The notes: generated from the sequence alone by a model not told the origin. A stretch of DNA of 64,000 bases from Kitasatospora mediocidica KCTC 9733 (GCF_000744225.1 NZ_JQLN01000005.1:1566001-1630000), one strand, 5' to 3'; positions 50,101 to 59,805 are shown, counted from the stretch's first letter. Translations and numbers: made by a program.

Positions 50101-51356
50101 AGAAGTACGGAGCCGTCCTGCGGTTCGCCGACTTCCGTCGGATCTGGTCCGGCGTCACCCTGAGCATGCTGGGCGACGGCGCCAGCTGGACGGCGCTGGC
50201 CTGGATCGCGGTGACCCGCGGTGGCGCCGGCGCGCTGGCGTTGCTCGGGATCCTCTACACCGCGCCGATCATCCTGGGCGGCGCGCTGGCGGGCCTGATC
50301 GTGGACCGGGTCTCGCGCCGGCTGCTGCTGATCACCGACTCCGTGGTGCGCGGCTGCGCCGTGGGCTGTCTGCCGGTGCTGGCCGCCACCGGACAGCTGC
50401 GGCTCTGGGAGCTCTACGCGGCGGCCGCCGTCTGCGGCCTGCTGAAGATCCTGCCGATCGGCATCGTCCCGGCCGTGCTGCCCTCGCTGGTGCCGGCCGA
50501 ACTGGTGCCGACGGCCATCGCGCTGGAGGTGGTCTCCCAGGGGATCACCGGCCTGGCGGGTCCCGCGCTCGGCGGGGTGCTGATCCCGCTGCTCGGGGCG
50601 GAGCAGGTGCTCGGCCTGGCGGCGGTCTCCTTCCTCTTGTTCGCGGTCTTCGTCCGGCGGATGGACGACCGGCTGGTGCGGCCCGCCGCCCCGGAGGCCG
50701 ACGGGCGCAGCTCCCGCAGCAGTTGGGTGCCGGTCTTCCGACTGCTCGGCCGCGACCGCCAGTTGCTCGCCATCGTGCTGGCGCTCAGCGCGTCCAACGT
50801 CGCCCTGGGCATGTTGACGGTCACTCAGCCCTGGTTGGCCGAGTACACCTTCGCGAAGTCGGCGCGCACCTTCGGGCTGCTGGTCGCGGTCTTCGCCGGG
50901 GCCGAGCTGGTCGGCTCGCTGATCGCCGGCTCCCGGCCCGCCGCGACCCGGCCGATGGTCCAGATCGGCCGGCTGCGGGTCATCTCGGGGGCCGGTCTGC
51001 TCTTCCTGCTGGTGCCGAGCCTGCCGACGGTGCTGATCGGGCAGGTGATCTGCGGCTGGGCGGGCGCCATGGGCGGGGTGCCGTCGCAGACCGTCCGGTT
51101 CAACCGCACCCCGCCGGAGCTGTGGGCGCGCACCATGACCCTGATGCGCACCCTGATCCTGGGCGCGATCCCGCTGGGCTCGGTGATCGCCGGGCCGCTG
51201 CTCGCCGGCGGGCGCTACCGCACCGCGGTGCTGGTGATGGCCGCGCTGTCCGGCTTGCCCGGGCTGGCGCTGTTGTTCTGCTTCCGGTCGCGGACGCCGG
51301 TCCCGGCCGCCACCACCGACGTCACCGATGTGGTGGCCGGCCGGCAGGTCGTTTAG
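50097..51356 (+). CDS. MFS exporter
   Basis: The 419-aa membrane protein begins MKKYGAVLRFADFRRIWSG and has about 12 helices with a LAGLIVDRVSRRLLLITD loop, the pattern of the MFS_3/EntS-type efflux group. The start overlaps the ATP-grasp stop by 4 bp (ATGA), so it is cotranslated. I infer export of the diaminopropionate-containing product and self-protection. Confidence 0.9.
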   Translation: MKKYGAVLRFADFRRIWSGVTLSMLGDGASWTALAWIAVTRGGAGALALLGILYTAPIILGGALAGLIVDRVSRRLLLITDSVVRGCAVGCLPVLAATGQLRLWELYAAAAVCGLLKILPIGIVPAVLPSLVPAELVPTAIALEVVSQGITGLAGPALGGVLIPLLGAEQVLGLAAVSFLLFAVFVRRMDDRLVRPAAPEADGRSSRSSWVPVFRLLGRDRQLLAIVLALSASNVALGMLTVTQPWLAEYTFAKSARTFGLLVAVFAGAELVGSLIAGSRPAATRPMVQIGRLRVISGAGLLFLLVPSLPTVLIGQVICGWAGAMGGVPSQTVRFNRTPPELWARTMTLMRTLILGAIPLGSVIAGPLLAGGRYRTAVLVMAALSGLPGLALLFCFRSRTPVPAATTDVTDVVAGRQVV

Positions 51357-51443
51357 CGGGGGCGGTTGGGCGGCCGCGCTGAGGGGAAATCTTCGGTTAC
51401 CCCGGTGTTCGCAGGTGCTCTGGGGTGCCTTAGGGTTCGGGCC

Positions 51444-52364
51444 ATGGAGAGCGGGGGAAGTGTGGGCGGCGGCCAGGACGGCAACGGCGGCTGGGGTGCG
51501 CCCGGATTCGGGCCGGTCGGCAGTACGCCGGACTGGGCGGCGATGGCCGAGGCGACCGAGCGTGCGGCGCGCCGCAAGCGGCTGATGCGGGTCGGCATCG
51601 GTGTGGTGGCGACGCTCGTGGTGGCCGGCATCGTGGTCGTCGCGCTCGTCATGGCGGGCCCGCTCGGCAAGAAGGACCCGAAGCCCGCACCGCAGCCGGT
51701 GGCCGCGAACTGTGTCGCGCCGACCACCGCGCCGATCACCGGCAGCAACGACCTGCGGCTCGGTGCCACCACCCAGGTCGGCACCGTCGACGGCCACAGC
51801 GGCCTCGCGCTGACCACGCACGGCACCCCCGACGGCTACGCCGAGGTCAACTCGGTGGTCGTCAACACCTGCACGAGCTTCACGGTCTCCGCCGTGGTCC
51901 GCAACGGCGCGACGGACGAGCCCCGGGCCGCCGTCTCGCAGGGCAGCGACGGCTTCTTCTCGTTCTACCTGGGCCGCGACATCGTGGGTACCCACGACCA
52001 GTGGGTGTTCAAGGTGCAGACCGCCGCGGAGAGCGGCAAGGCCATCCAGTCGCTGTCCGCGAGCCCGGCCACCGTCGGGCAGTGGACGACGCTGACCGGT
52101 GTCTACGACGTCAAGGCCAAGACCATCTCGCTCTACGTCGACGGCGTGCTGGCGAAGACCACCCCGGCGCCGGGGATCCTGTCGACCAACGGCCCGATCG
52201 AGATCGGTCGCGCGCGCTTCAAGTCCCACTGGGTGGACTCCTGGAACGGCTCGATCGCCGACGTCCAGGTCTGGGACCAGCCGCTGCCCGCCGACAAGGT
52301 CGCCCAGCTGGCCAAGACCCGCTCGACGGACGTCGCGCCGCACGGCACCTGGTTCAGGTTCTGA
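51444..52364 (+). CDS. Membrane-anchored LamG-like lectin-fold protein
   Basis: The 306-aa protein starts at ATG 51444. It has a Gly-rich cytoplasmic N-terminus, one membrane helix at about residues 49-72 and an extracytoplasmic concanavalin A/LamG-type domain. That domain shows VGQWTTLTGVYDVKAKTISLYVDG and SIADVQVWDQPL. Such domains are common in Streptomyces surface proteins. A role in binding cell-surface glycans is plausible in view of the polysaccharide genes that follow, but unproven. Confidence 0.82.
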   Translation: MESGGSVGGGQDGNGGWGAPGFGPVGSTPDWAAMAEATERAARRKRLMRVGIGVVATLVVAGIVVVALVMAGPLGKKDPKPAPQPVAANCVAPTTAPITGSNDLRLGATTQVGTVDGHSGLALTTHGTPDGYAEVNSVVVNTCTSFTVSAVVRNGATDEPRAAVSQGSDGFFSFYLGRDIVGTHDQWVFKVQTAAESGKAIQSLSASPATVGQWTTLTGVYDVKAKTISLYVDGVLAKTTPAPGILSTNGPIEIGRARFKSHWVDSWNGSIADVQVWDQPLPADKVAQLAKTRSTDVAPHGTWFRF

Positions 52365-52487
52365 GGCAGTTCGGCTCGCAGGGGCGCAGGAACGGGTAGC
52401 TAGGATGGCCGCTGCATTCGGTCAACTATGACCACCATATGAACGTGCGGCCTCAGTAACGCGCTCGCACCTGTACTAGGAGCTTTC

Positions 52488-53924
52488 GTGGGATCTGCCC
52501 GCAGCGCGTCCCGTCGCGCGTGGAGTGCGCTCAAAATACTCCTCCTGGTGCTCGCGCTCGTCGCTGCCGGCTATCTGCTGTATCCCGTGTGGCGTGCCGC
52601 GCATCCCACGCCCCCCGACCTGACCGTCCGGTACCGCACCGATCCCACGCCCGTGGTCGCGGTGGCCAAGCCGCAGTTGGAGATCATCAACACCTCCAAG
52701 AAGACGGTGTCCCTGAACGACGTGACGGTGCGGTACTACTTCACCGCCGACGGCGGTTCGGCGTACGGCTTCGACTGCGTGGACGCCGCGGTCGGCTGCT
52801 CGAACGTCTCCGGCACGATCGTCCCGATGGCCAACCCCACGGCCGACGCCACCGACTACCTGGAGCTCACCTTCGCGGCGGGCGCGGGGACCCTGGCGCC
52901 CGGTGCGAACAGCAAGGGCATCAGCCTGCAGCTGTTCCGGCTGGACCACCAGAACCTGAACCAGGCCAGTGACCGCTCCTTCAACGCCGCCGACACCAGC
53001 TTCAAGCCGTCCAAGCAGGTGACCGGCTACCTGCGCGGCGCGCTCGTCTGGGGCCAGGCGCCGGCCGGCGACGGCCCCGCGGCCGCGAGCCCGGGCGCTT
53101 CGGCGCAGCCCTCGGGGGCGCCCGCCCCGAAGCCGGCCGTCCCGGACGGCGTGGTGTTCGACAACTTCCACTACAGCGGCCCCACCGACCCCGCGCTGAT
53201 CAAGCACGGCTGGCGGATCCGCACCAGCAAGGGCGGCCCGGGCATCGCCGACACCTGGTCGGCCGGGGGCGTCAGCTTCCCGGGTGAGCCGTCCGCGCAG
53301 GGCGGCCAGGTGCTCCAGCTCCAGGCCGCCACCAACGGGACCAAGGAAGGCACCACGCAGGCCGAGGTGCAGAGCGCGAACACCCCGTTCCTGACGGGCA
53401 CCTACGCGGCCCGGATCTACTTCGCCGACCAGCCCACCAGCGGCACCAACGGCGACCACATCAACGAGTCCTTCTACACGATCTCGCCCGACGACTCGCT
53501 CTACAGCGAACTCGACAACGAGTACATGCCCAACGGCGGCTGGGGCTCCAAGGGCCCGGTGCTGGACACCACCACCTGGTTCAGCGCCAAGGCCGGCGAC
53601 CGCAGCACCCAGCGCCACAACATGAGCCTCCAGGGCTGGCACACCATCGTGATCACCGCCGTGAACGGCGTGGCCACCTACTCGCTGGACGGCAAGGACC
53701 TGTTCAGCAGCACGGGCAAGTACTACCCGCGCGAGGCGATGGTGGTGAACTTCAACGCCTGGTTCGTCGACCTGCCGTTCACCGGTCCCCGGACCTGGGA
53801 CATGAAGGTCAACTGGTTCTACTACAACGCCAAGCAGGCGATGTCCCTGACGGACGTCCAGAAGACGGTGACGGACTTCTACGGCAACGGCACCAACTAC
53901 GTGAACACCGTGCCCAAGCCCTGA
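52488..53924 (+). CDS. Cell-surface CBM3 plus GH16-like glycan protein
   Basis: GTG 52488 follows AGGAG by 5 nt. The 478-aa protein has a membrane helix at about 15-33, then a CBM3-like carbohydrate-binding domain (about 45-190, with LEIINTSKKTVSLNDVTVRYYFT). A Pro/Ala linker and a C-terminal lectin-fold domain follow. The latter contains SELDNEYMPNG, which fits the GH16 catalytic pattern ExDxE. It may cut or remodel a beta-glucan at the surface. The polysaccharide deacetylase gene follows 45 nt downstream, and a GT2 synthase is nearby. Confidence 0.8.
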   Translation: MGSARSASRRAWSALKILLLVLALVAAGYLLYPVWRAAHPTPPDLTVRYRTDPTPVVAVAKPQLEIINTSKKTVSLNDVTVRYYFTADGGSAYGFDCVDAAVGCSNVSGTIVPMANPTADATDYLELTFAAGAGTLAPGANSKGISLQLFRLDHQNLNQASDRSFNAADTSFKPSKQVTGYLRGALVWGQAPAGDGPAAASPGASAQPSGAPAPKPAVPDGVVFDNFHYSGPTDPALIKHGWRIRTSKGGPGIADTWSAGGVSFPGEPSAQGGQVLQLQAATNGTKEGTTQAEVQSANTPFLTGTYAARIYFADQPTSGTNGDHINESFYTISPDDSLYSELDNEYMPNGGWGSKGPVLDTTTWFSAKAGDRSTQRHNMSLQGWHTIVITAVNGVATYSLDGKDLFSSTGKYYPREAMVVNFNAWFVDLPFTGPRTWDMKVNWFYYNAKQAMSLTDVQKTVTDFYGNGTNYVNTVPKP

Positions 53925-53969
53925 GTGCCGCTCGCCGTCCGCACGTCCGATCGCCCACAGGAGTCCACG

Positions 53970-55505
53970 ATGAGCAACGAGCCGGTCCTGAGCCCCCTGG
54001 GGCAGGACGCCCCGTCCGCCGCCCCCGCGCGGGCGGTGAGCCGCCGCTCGGCGCTGCGCCTGGCCGGTGCGGGCGGCCTCCTGGCCGCAGGCGGCGCGTT
54101 GCTCACGGGCTGCGGCGACGACGCGGCGACCGGGAGCACCTCGACGGACCCGAGCACCGCGCCGTCGTCCGCCTCCGCCGCGCCCTCCACCGGCTCGGCG
54201 AAGGTCGCCGCGGTGGACCTGCCGTTGGTCACGCCGGCCGGGCACGCGCCCAGCAGCCGCCGGGCCACCTGGTCCCAGCAGTTCCAGGCCGACCACGGCT
54301 GGTCGGCGGCCGGTGCGGGCACCGCCTCCTCCGAGGCCAACGACACGTCGATGTTCATCACCGGCTCCCAGTCGGTCCGGGTCACCACCGACGGGTCGGG
54401 CCGCCAGTCGTACGTCCGCCGGGTCGGCATGCCGAAGATGGACCTGACCGGCAAGATGATCAGGCTCACCTTCCGGGTCGAGGACGTCACCCACCTGAGC
54501 AAGCTGGCCTTCTACCTCGGCACCGGCACGCTCGCGAACAACTTCCACTGGCAGTTCCACAACCACTCGGCCACCGCCGCCAACTACGTGCAGTCCGGCG
54601 AGTGGGTGGTGGTGCACCTCCAGTGGGCGGACGTGGCGGCCGCGGCAGGCTCCTACGACCTCTCGCCGGTCGGCGTACCCTCCACCACGTCCGGCTTCAC
54701 GGACATGTCGTTCGCCGCGTACGACAACGCGGGCGGCCCGGTCACCTTCCACCTTCAGGCGATCGAGCTGCTGCCGGACACCCGCACCACGTTCTCCAAG
54801 GGCGTCGTCTCGATCACCTTCGACGACTCCTACGCCTCGGTCTACAACCTCGCCCTGCCGGCCATGAAGGCGCACGGGTTCGCCGGCACGATGTACAACA
54901 TCGCGCAGGCGGCCGGCACCAGCAACTACCTGACGCTCGACCAGATGCGCTCCCTGCAGGACTCCTCGGGCTGGGAGATGGGCGGCCACGCGTTCTCGAC
55001 GGCCGCCCACAACTCCGGCTACAACCAGCTCACTTCGCAGCAGGTGGACACCGACATGGGCCAGCTGCGGGACTGGCTGAACGCCAACAAGTTCTCCAAC
55101 GAGCACTTCGCCTACCCGCACGGCTCGTTCCAGCAGACCTCGGACGGGATACCGGTGGACCGGATCGCGAGCCGCTACTTCAGTACCGCCCGGTCGATCA
55201 TCTACGAGACCGTCGAGTCGTTCGTCCCGGCCATGCCGTACCGCCTCAAGGCCCTGACCGGCCTCAACGACGGCACCGGCACCGGGGGCGAGGGGCTGGC
55301 CGAGGTGACCGGGCAGGGCGCCAAGCTCGACCGCTGCGCGCAGAGCGGCGACTGGCTCATCCTCTGCTTCCACGAACTCGTCGCGGGGGCACCGTCGTCG
55401 AGCACGCAGATCAGCCAGGCCGGCTTCACCAAGGTGATGGAGGCGATCGCCTCGCGCGGCATGCCGGTGGTCACCGTCGCGGAAGCGATGAAGCACTACT
55501 CCTGA
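53970..55505 (+). CDS. Tat lipoprotein polysaccharide deacetylase
   Basis: The 511-aa protein starts at ATG 53970 after GGAG. It has a twin-arginine signal (SRRSALRLAG) and the lipobox LLTGC near residue 46. A beta-sandwich region of about 200 residues follows, then a NodB-type deacetylase domain with ITFDDSYASVY, a GGHAFSTAAH metal site and YPHGSF. It should remove acetyl groups from a surface polysaccharide outside the membrane. Its neighbours are the CBM3/GH16-like gene and the convergent GT2 synthase. Confidence 0.88.
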   Translation: MSNEPVLSPLGQDAPSAAPARAVSRRSALRLAGAGGLLAAGGALLTGCGDDAATGSTSTDPSTAPSSASAAPSTGSAKVAAVDLPLVTPAGHAPSSRRATWSQQFQADHGWSAAGAGTASSEANDTSMFITGSQSVRVTTDGSGRQSYVRRVGMPKMDLTGKMIRLTFRVEDVTHLSKLAFYLGTGTLANNFHWQFHNHSATAANYVQSGEWVVVHLQWADVAAAAGSYDLSPVGVPSTTSGFTDMSFAAYDNAGGPVTFHLQAIELLPDTRTTFSKGVVSITFDDSYASVYNLALPAMKAHGFAGTMYNIAQAAGTSNYLTLDQMRSLQDSSGWEMGGHAFSTAAHNSGYNQLTSQQVDTDMGQLRDWLNANKFSNEHFAYPHGSFQQTSDGIPVDRIASRYFSTARSIIYETVESFVPAMPYRLKALTGLNDGTGTGGEGLAEVTGQGAKLDRCAQSGDWLILCFHELVAGAPSSSTQISQAGFTKVMEAIASRGMPVVTVAEAMKHYS

Positions 55506-55513
55506 AGACGGCT

Positions 55514-55550
55514 CCGCCGGTCCGGCCCCCAGCGGGGACCGGACCGGCGG
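55514..55550. terminator. Bidirectional terminator hairpin
   Basis: CCGCCGGTCCGG at 55514-55525 pairs perfectly with CCGGACCGGCGG at 55539-55550. The loop has a further CCCC/GGGG pairing. It lies between convergent deacetylase and glycosyltransferase genes, with no T tract. Confidence 0.75.
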
Positions 55551-55557
55551 TGGTGTG

Positions 55558-57033
55558 TCAGGCCCGCTGCGGGCTCAGGCCGGACAGCTCGGCCTCGTCC
55601 TCGCTCCACATGGCCGAGTAGTCCTCGCCCTCGCCGCCCTCCGAGCTGATCTCCACGCCACCCTGACGGGTGCCCCAGGTGCCCTTGTTGAGGGTGAGCA
55701 GCGCGTACATGCGCAGCGGCGTCAGCAGGGTCAGCTGGATCACGCCGTACACCGGCGCGAGCAGGAACATCCCGAAGCGCTTGACGAGGCCCATGTTCCG
55801 GCGCGGGAAGTCCAGGTAGCGCACGTTGCGCAGGTACCCCATCAGGATCATGAACGTCGCGTAGTCGCCGACGTGCCGCACGAAGGCGAGCGGGTTCAGG
55901 AACGGGCTGATGAACAGTGAGTACACCATCGCCGTGCCGAAGGTGACCCAGAGGCCCATCTCCATGACGGTCAGCCAGAAGGCCGGCCGCGACTTGCGCT
56001 GGTTGCGCAGGGCCCAGAGCGACTCGCGGAAGAACGACTTGTTCCAGCGGACCTGCTGGCGCAGGAAGTGCGGGAGCTTCTCCGGGACGGCGGTGTAGCC
56101 GACGGCGGTCTCCTGGAAGACCACCTGACCCTCGGTCAGGCAGTAGTTGGTCATCCGGCGGTCGTCGCCGAACACCGCCGGCTTGCCCAGGAACTGCTGG
56201 TTGAGGAAGTCGGGCAGGTACTTGCGCACCAGGTCGCCGCGGTAGGCGGACAGCGCGCCGCAGCAGCACAGCACCGAGTTCAACTGCGAGTAGGCGGCGC
56301 GCTCGAAGAGGAACGAGTTGCCGTAGCGCAGGTCCTGCAGGCGGGTGAAGATGTTGGCGTTGTGGTTGAGCGCCAGCACCATGCCGGTGGAGGCCATCAC
56401 CTTGTCGTCGACGAGCGGGACGATCAGCTCGCGGACGGTGTCCCGGGTGAGCACGGTGTCCGAGTCGACGCAGAGGAAGACGTCCGACCCGGGCGCGTCC
56501 AGGAAGCCGCGGGCCAGGGCCTCGCGCTTGCCCTTGTTCTCGGGCTGCGCGCTGACCTTGAACACCACCCCGGCCGCCTCGAACTCGCGCGCGATCCGCC
56601 GGGCGACGCCGAGGCCCGCGGGATCCGCGCTGGCGTCGTCGATGATGTGCACCTCGTTGGGCAGGCGGCTCTGGGCCAGCAGGCTGCGCAGGCCCTGCTC
56701 GAAGGTCGCGGGGTCCTCGTTGTAGATGGGGACGACCGCGGTCACCCACATCCGGTCCAGCCGCTCGCTCTCGCGCGCCGTCGCCCGTCGTGGGCGGTAG
56801 AACAGCGCCAGGAACATCTTGATCGACAGCAGGCCGATGGAGATCAGCGAGTAGACGTGGACGGTCGAGGTGTCCATCTTCGTGGAGATGAAGAACGCGA
56901 GCGCCGCGAAGACGACGTAGGACACCTTCAGATGGCGCTTCTTGCGGTGCCCTCGCCGACCGCCGCGCCCGCGGGCCGCCTCGACCGCGGGGGCCGGGCG
57001 GTTGCGGTGGCGGTTGTTCTCGGTGACCGTCAC
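55558..57033 (-). CDS. Processive GT2 polysaccharide synthase
   Basis: The start is GTG 57033, overlapping the UDP-sugar dehydrogenase stop by 4 bp; the product is 491 aa. It has two N-terminal membrane helices after a basic segment, a GT-A domain with VPIYNEDP, the metal-binding DSD (about 190-192), a CGALSAYRG acceptor region and QQVRW (QxxRW). C-terminal membrane helices follow. This is the hyaluronan/chitin/cellulose synthase type that builds and exports a chain. Coupling to a UDP-sugar dehydrogenase suggests that a uronic acid is polymerised. Confidence 0.9.
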   Translation of the reverse strand: MTVTENNRHRNRPAPAVEAARGRGGRRGHRKKRHLKVSYVVFAALAFFISTKMDTSTVHVYSLISIGLLSIKMFLALFYRPRRATARESERLDRMWVTAVVPIYNEDPATFEQGLRSLLAQSRLPNEVHIIDDASADPAGLGVARRIAREFEAAGVVFKVSAQPENKGKREALARGFLDAPGSDVFLCVDSDTVLTRDTVRELIVPLVDDKVMASTGMVLALNHNANIFTRLQDLRYGNSFLFERAAYSQLNSVLCCCGALSAYRGDLVRKYLPDFLNQQFLGKPAVFGDDRRMTNYCLTEGQVVFQETAVGYTAVPEKLPHFLRQQVRWNKSFFRESLWALRNQRKSRPAFWLTVMEMGLWVTFGTAMVYSLFISPFLNPLAFVRHVGDYATFMILMGYLRNVRYLDFPRRNMGLVKRFGMFLLAPVYGVIQLTLLTPLRMYALLTLNKGTWGTRQGGVEISSEGGEGEDYSAMWSEDEAELSGLSPQRA

Positions 57034-58301
57034 AGCTGGACCGCCCGCGGATGCCCGGCCGACTTCCCCCGGGTGTCGAACAGCAGCTCGGCGCGGTCGG
57101 CGAGTTCGGTGATGTCGATCTCGCTGTGCGGCTGGAGCAGGATGGTGAGGTCGGCCCGGGCCGCCTCCGCCAGGTAGTCCGTGGCGCGCTCGATCGGCAG
57201 CCCGGACACCTCCCAGGCCGGCACGTTGCGGTCGTAGTAGCGGATGTCCGCGCCGCGGCGCAGCAGCTCGACCGCGACGGCGGTGGCCGGCGTCTCGCGC
57301 TGGTCGGATATGTCGGGCTTGTAGGTGACGCCCAGCAGCAGCACCCGGGAGCCCTTCATGGCCTTGCTGCGGTCGTTGAGCAGGTCGACGGCGCGCTGCA
57401 CCACGTGCACGGGCATCCGCTGGTTGATCTCCTGGGCCAGTTCGACGAACCGGAACGGGATGCCCAGCGACCTGACCTTGTAGGAGAGGTAGTTCGGGTC
57501 GATCGGAATGCAGTGACCGCCGACGCCGGGTCCCGGGTAGAAGGGAGCGAAGCCGAACGGCTTGGTGGACGCGCAGCGGATGGCGTCCCACAGGTCGACG
57601 CCGATCTCCCGGCAGAACATCGCCATCTCGTTGACGAGCGCGATGTTCACGTGCCGGTAGGTGTTCTCCAGGAGCTTCGCCATCTCGGCCTCGCGCGGGC
57701 TCTTGGCCTCGACGACCTGGCCGACGAACTGCTCGTAGAACTTCCGGGCCGCCTTGGTGCATTCCGCGGTGCAGCCGCCGACCACCTTCGGCGTGTTCTC
57801 CAGGCCGAAGTCGGGGTTGCCGGGGTCGATGCGCTCGGGCGAGAACGCCAGGTGGAAGTCGGTGCCGACGGTGAGGCCGGTGGCCTCCAGGGCGGGCCGG
57901 ACCACGTCGTCGGTGGTCCCCGGGTAGGTCGTCGACTCCAGGACGACCAGGGTCCCCGGCTGAAGGTGCGCCGCCACCGCGGCGACCGCGCTGTTCACCG
58001 CCGTCAGGTCGGGGGCGCCGTGCTCGGTCAGCGGCGTCGGCACGCAGATCACCACGGCCTTGGCACCGGCGATCTCGGCGGCGTCGGTGGTGGCGCTGAA
58101 GCCCTGGGCACGCATCTCGGCGAGTTCGGCGTCGGAGATGTCGTCGATGTGGGAGCGGCCCGCGTTGAGACCGTCGACGACCGCGCCGCTGCGGTCGAGC
58201 CCGACCACGCGCAGCCCCGCCCGCGCGGCACCGCGCGCGAGCGGCAGGCCCACGTATCCCAGGCCGACCACAACAAGATCCGTGTTCCGGTGGGAACTCA
58301 T
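57030..58301 (-). CDS. Nucleotide-sugar (UDP) dehydrogenase
   Basis: I choose ATG 58301, with GGAG 11 nt upstream, over GTG 58310, which is too close to it. The 423-aa protein has the NAD motif VVVGLGYVGLP, the VPTPL and ESTTYPGTT segments, AFSPERIDPG and the catalytic cysteine in GGHCIPIDP (Cys264). The family includes UDP-glucose, UDP-ManNAc and UDP-GlcNAc 6-dehydrogenases. The sequence looks closest to the WecC/TviB-like group. It should supply a uronic acid donor to the downstream synthase. Confidence 0.92.
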   Translation of the reverse strand: MSSHRNTDLVVVGLGYVGLPLARGAARAGLRVVGLDRSGAVVDGLNAGRSHIDDISDAELAEMRAQGFSATTDAAEIAGAKAVVICVPTPLTEHGAPDLTAVNSAVAAVAAHLQPGTLVVLESTTYPGTTDDVVRPALEATGLTVGTDFHLAFSPERIDPGNPDFGLENTPKVVGGCTAECTKAARKFYEQFVGQVVEAKSPREAEMAKLLENTYRHVNIALVNEMAMFCREIGVDLWDAIRCASTKPFGFAPFYPGPGVGGHCIPIDPNYLSYKVRSLGIPFRFVELAQEINQRMPVHVVQRAVDLLNDRSKAMKGSRVLLLGVTYKPDISDQRETPATAVAVELLRRGADIRYYDRNVPAWEVSGLPIERATDYLAEAARADLTILLQPHSEIDITELADRAELLFDTRGKSAGHPRAVQL

Positions 58302-58799
58302 GACGGGCACAACTCCAAAAGGCTTGTATCAGCGCCGTGGAAATGGCGCTCTGCTACGGGCTGCCGACGGAATCCCGTCAGCAGCACTTGCAGTCGCCAC
58401 TTCCGGAACGCGCCGATCACCCACGCCTGGAGTCGTTGGTCCGAACCGGAGTGGACGGTGCGTATTACCCCACCCTCAATCCGGTCGCCAGGCGACACGC
58501 GGGACTGCCGTGAAGATGCTCGCACGGCGGCATCGGGGCGGTCTGCGCAGAAGTGGAAGGTGAAGAGTGAGGCGCATCACATTCAATCCCTGAACCTGTC
58601 CGTCTTATCCGGGAACCGGGTAGTTGACGCATAAACAAGGCGATTGGTGAGTTTCGCCCGAGTTGTTCGCGTACCGGAGCTGATGAACCTTTTGTCGCGG
58701 CGGCGCTCGGCGCTCGGCGAGTTGGGCCGATCCGCACCCACCCGACCGGGGCGAGACCCTAGTCTGGCACCGCGGGATTTCCCATTCGTGGAGGACAGC
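58302..58799. other. Intergenic region between divergent genes (498 bp)
   Basis: This gap separates the UDP-sugar dehydrogenase and the 2-hydroxyacid dehydrogenase. Several short frames open here, but none has both coding bias and a ribosome site. The stretch at about 58,600-58,690 is less GC-rich than its surroundings and contains TTGACG at 58624-58629. No matching -10 was found. Promoters for both flanking genes must lie in this region. Confidence 0.4.
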
Positions 58800-59798
58800 G
58801 TGACCGAGCGCAGTGCGGCACCCGGCGGCCGGCGGATCATCGTGACCGGTGGGACGTTCCCCGAGCCGTGCTTGCGCGCGTTGCGCGAGGCCGGTTACGA
58901 CGTGCGGACGGTGGGCGGCGACCTCGACGAGGACGGTGTGGTCCAGGCGCTCGACGGCGCCTGGGGGTACGTCCTGGGCGGCTCCGAGCGGATGACCGCC
59001 AAGGCCTGGGACCGGCTGCCCGACCTCGCCGCGGTCTGCTTCATGGGCACCAACTACAGCTCCTTCCTGGAGCTGCCCGCCGGGCCGTCGCCGATCGGCT
59101 TCAGCTGCACCCCGCACGCCAACGCCGTGGCGGTCGCCGAGTTCGCCGTGGCGCACCTGCTCGACCTGGTGCGCTCGGTCTCCCGGACGGCCGGCGAGGT
59201 CGCGGACGGCCGGTGGAGCGAGCGCGCCACCCCCTCGCTGGTCGGCGCCCGGCTCGGCATCGCCGGGATGGGCCACATCGGCCGCGAGGTCGCCCGGATG
59301 GTGCACGCCGCCTTCGGCACCGAGATCGTCTACTGGAACCGCACCCGCCGTCCCGAGCTGGCGGCGCTGCCCTACCGGTCGGTCCCCTCGCTGGTCGACC
59401 TCTTCGAGACCGCCGACGTGGTCTCCGTGCACTTCGCGCACGAGCCCGGCGAGAACGACGGCGTCATCGGCGTCGAGCACCTGCGCGCACTGGGCCCGGG
59501 CGGCTACCTCGCCAACCTCTCGCGCGCGAACGTGGTCGACCCCGACGCGCTGCGCACCGCCCTCACCGAGGGCTGGATCGCCGGCGCCTCGGTCGACGGC
59601 TACTACACCGAGCCCGCTCCCGCCCCGGCCGACGACCCGTACGGGCTGCTGCGTCTGGTGCCGGACCGGCTGCTGGTGACGCCGCACAGCGCGTACCACA
59701 GCGTGCAGGCCGTCCGCAGCATGGCGGACATGGCGGTCGAGAACCTGCTCGCGGTAGGGCGCGGCGAACCGGCGCCCCACGCGATCGTCGCGTCCTGA
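58800..59798 (+). CDS. D-2-hydroxyacid dehydrogenase family protein
   Basis: GTG 58800 is preceded by GGAGG at 5 nt. The 332-aa protein has the family NAD motif LGIAGMGHIGREVARM, a NLSRANVVDPDAL segment and VTPHSAYHS with the catalytic histidine. The N-terminal substrate domain is divergent (IIVTGGTFPEPCLRALREAGYDV). The substrate is unknown. It has no obvious operon partner, because the next gene is convergent after only 7 bp. Confidence 0.85.
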   Translation: MTERSAAPGGRRIIVTGGTFPEPCLRALREAGYDVRTVGGDLDEDGVVQALDGAWGYVLGGSERMTAKAWDRLPDLAAVCFMGTNYSSFLELPAGPSPIGFSCTPHANAVAVAEFAVAHLLDLVRSVSRTAGEVADGRWSERATPSLVGARLGIAGMGHIGREVARMVHAAFGTEIVYWNRTRRPELAALPYRSVPSLVDLFETADVVSVHFAHEPGENDGVIGVEHLRALGPGGYLANLSRANVVDPDALRTALTEGWIAGASVDGYYTEPAPAPADDPYGLLRLVPDRLLVTPHSAYHSVQAVRSMADMAVENLLAVGRGEPAPHAIVAS

Positions 59799-59805
59799 GT
59801 CTGCG

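Noticed and set aside
58298..58737. Short minus-strand open frames between the two dehydrogenase genes
   Set aside because: They lack ribosome sites and the expected third-position bias, and their translations show no family features.
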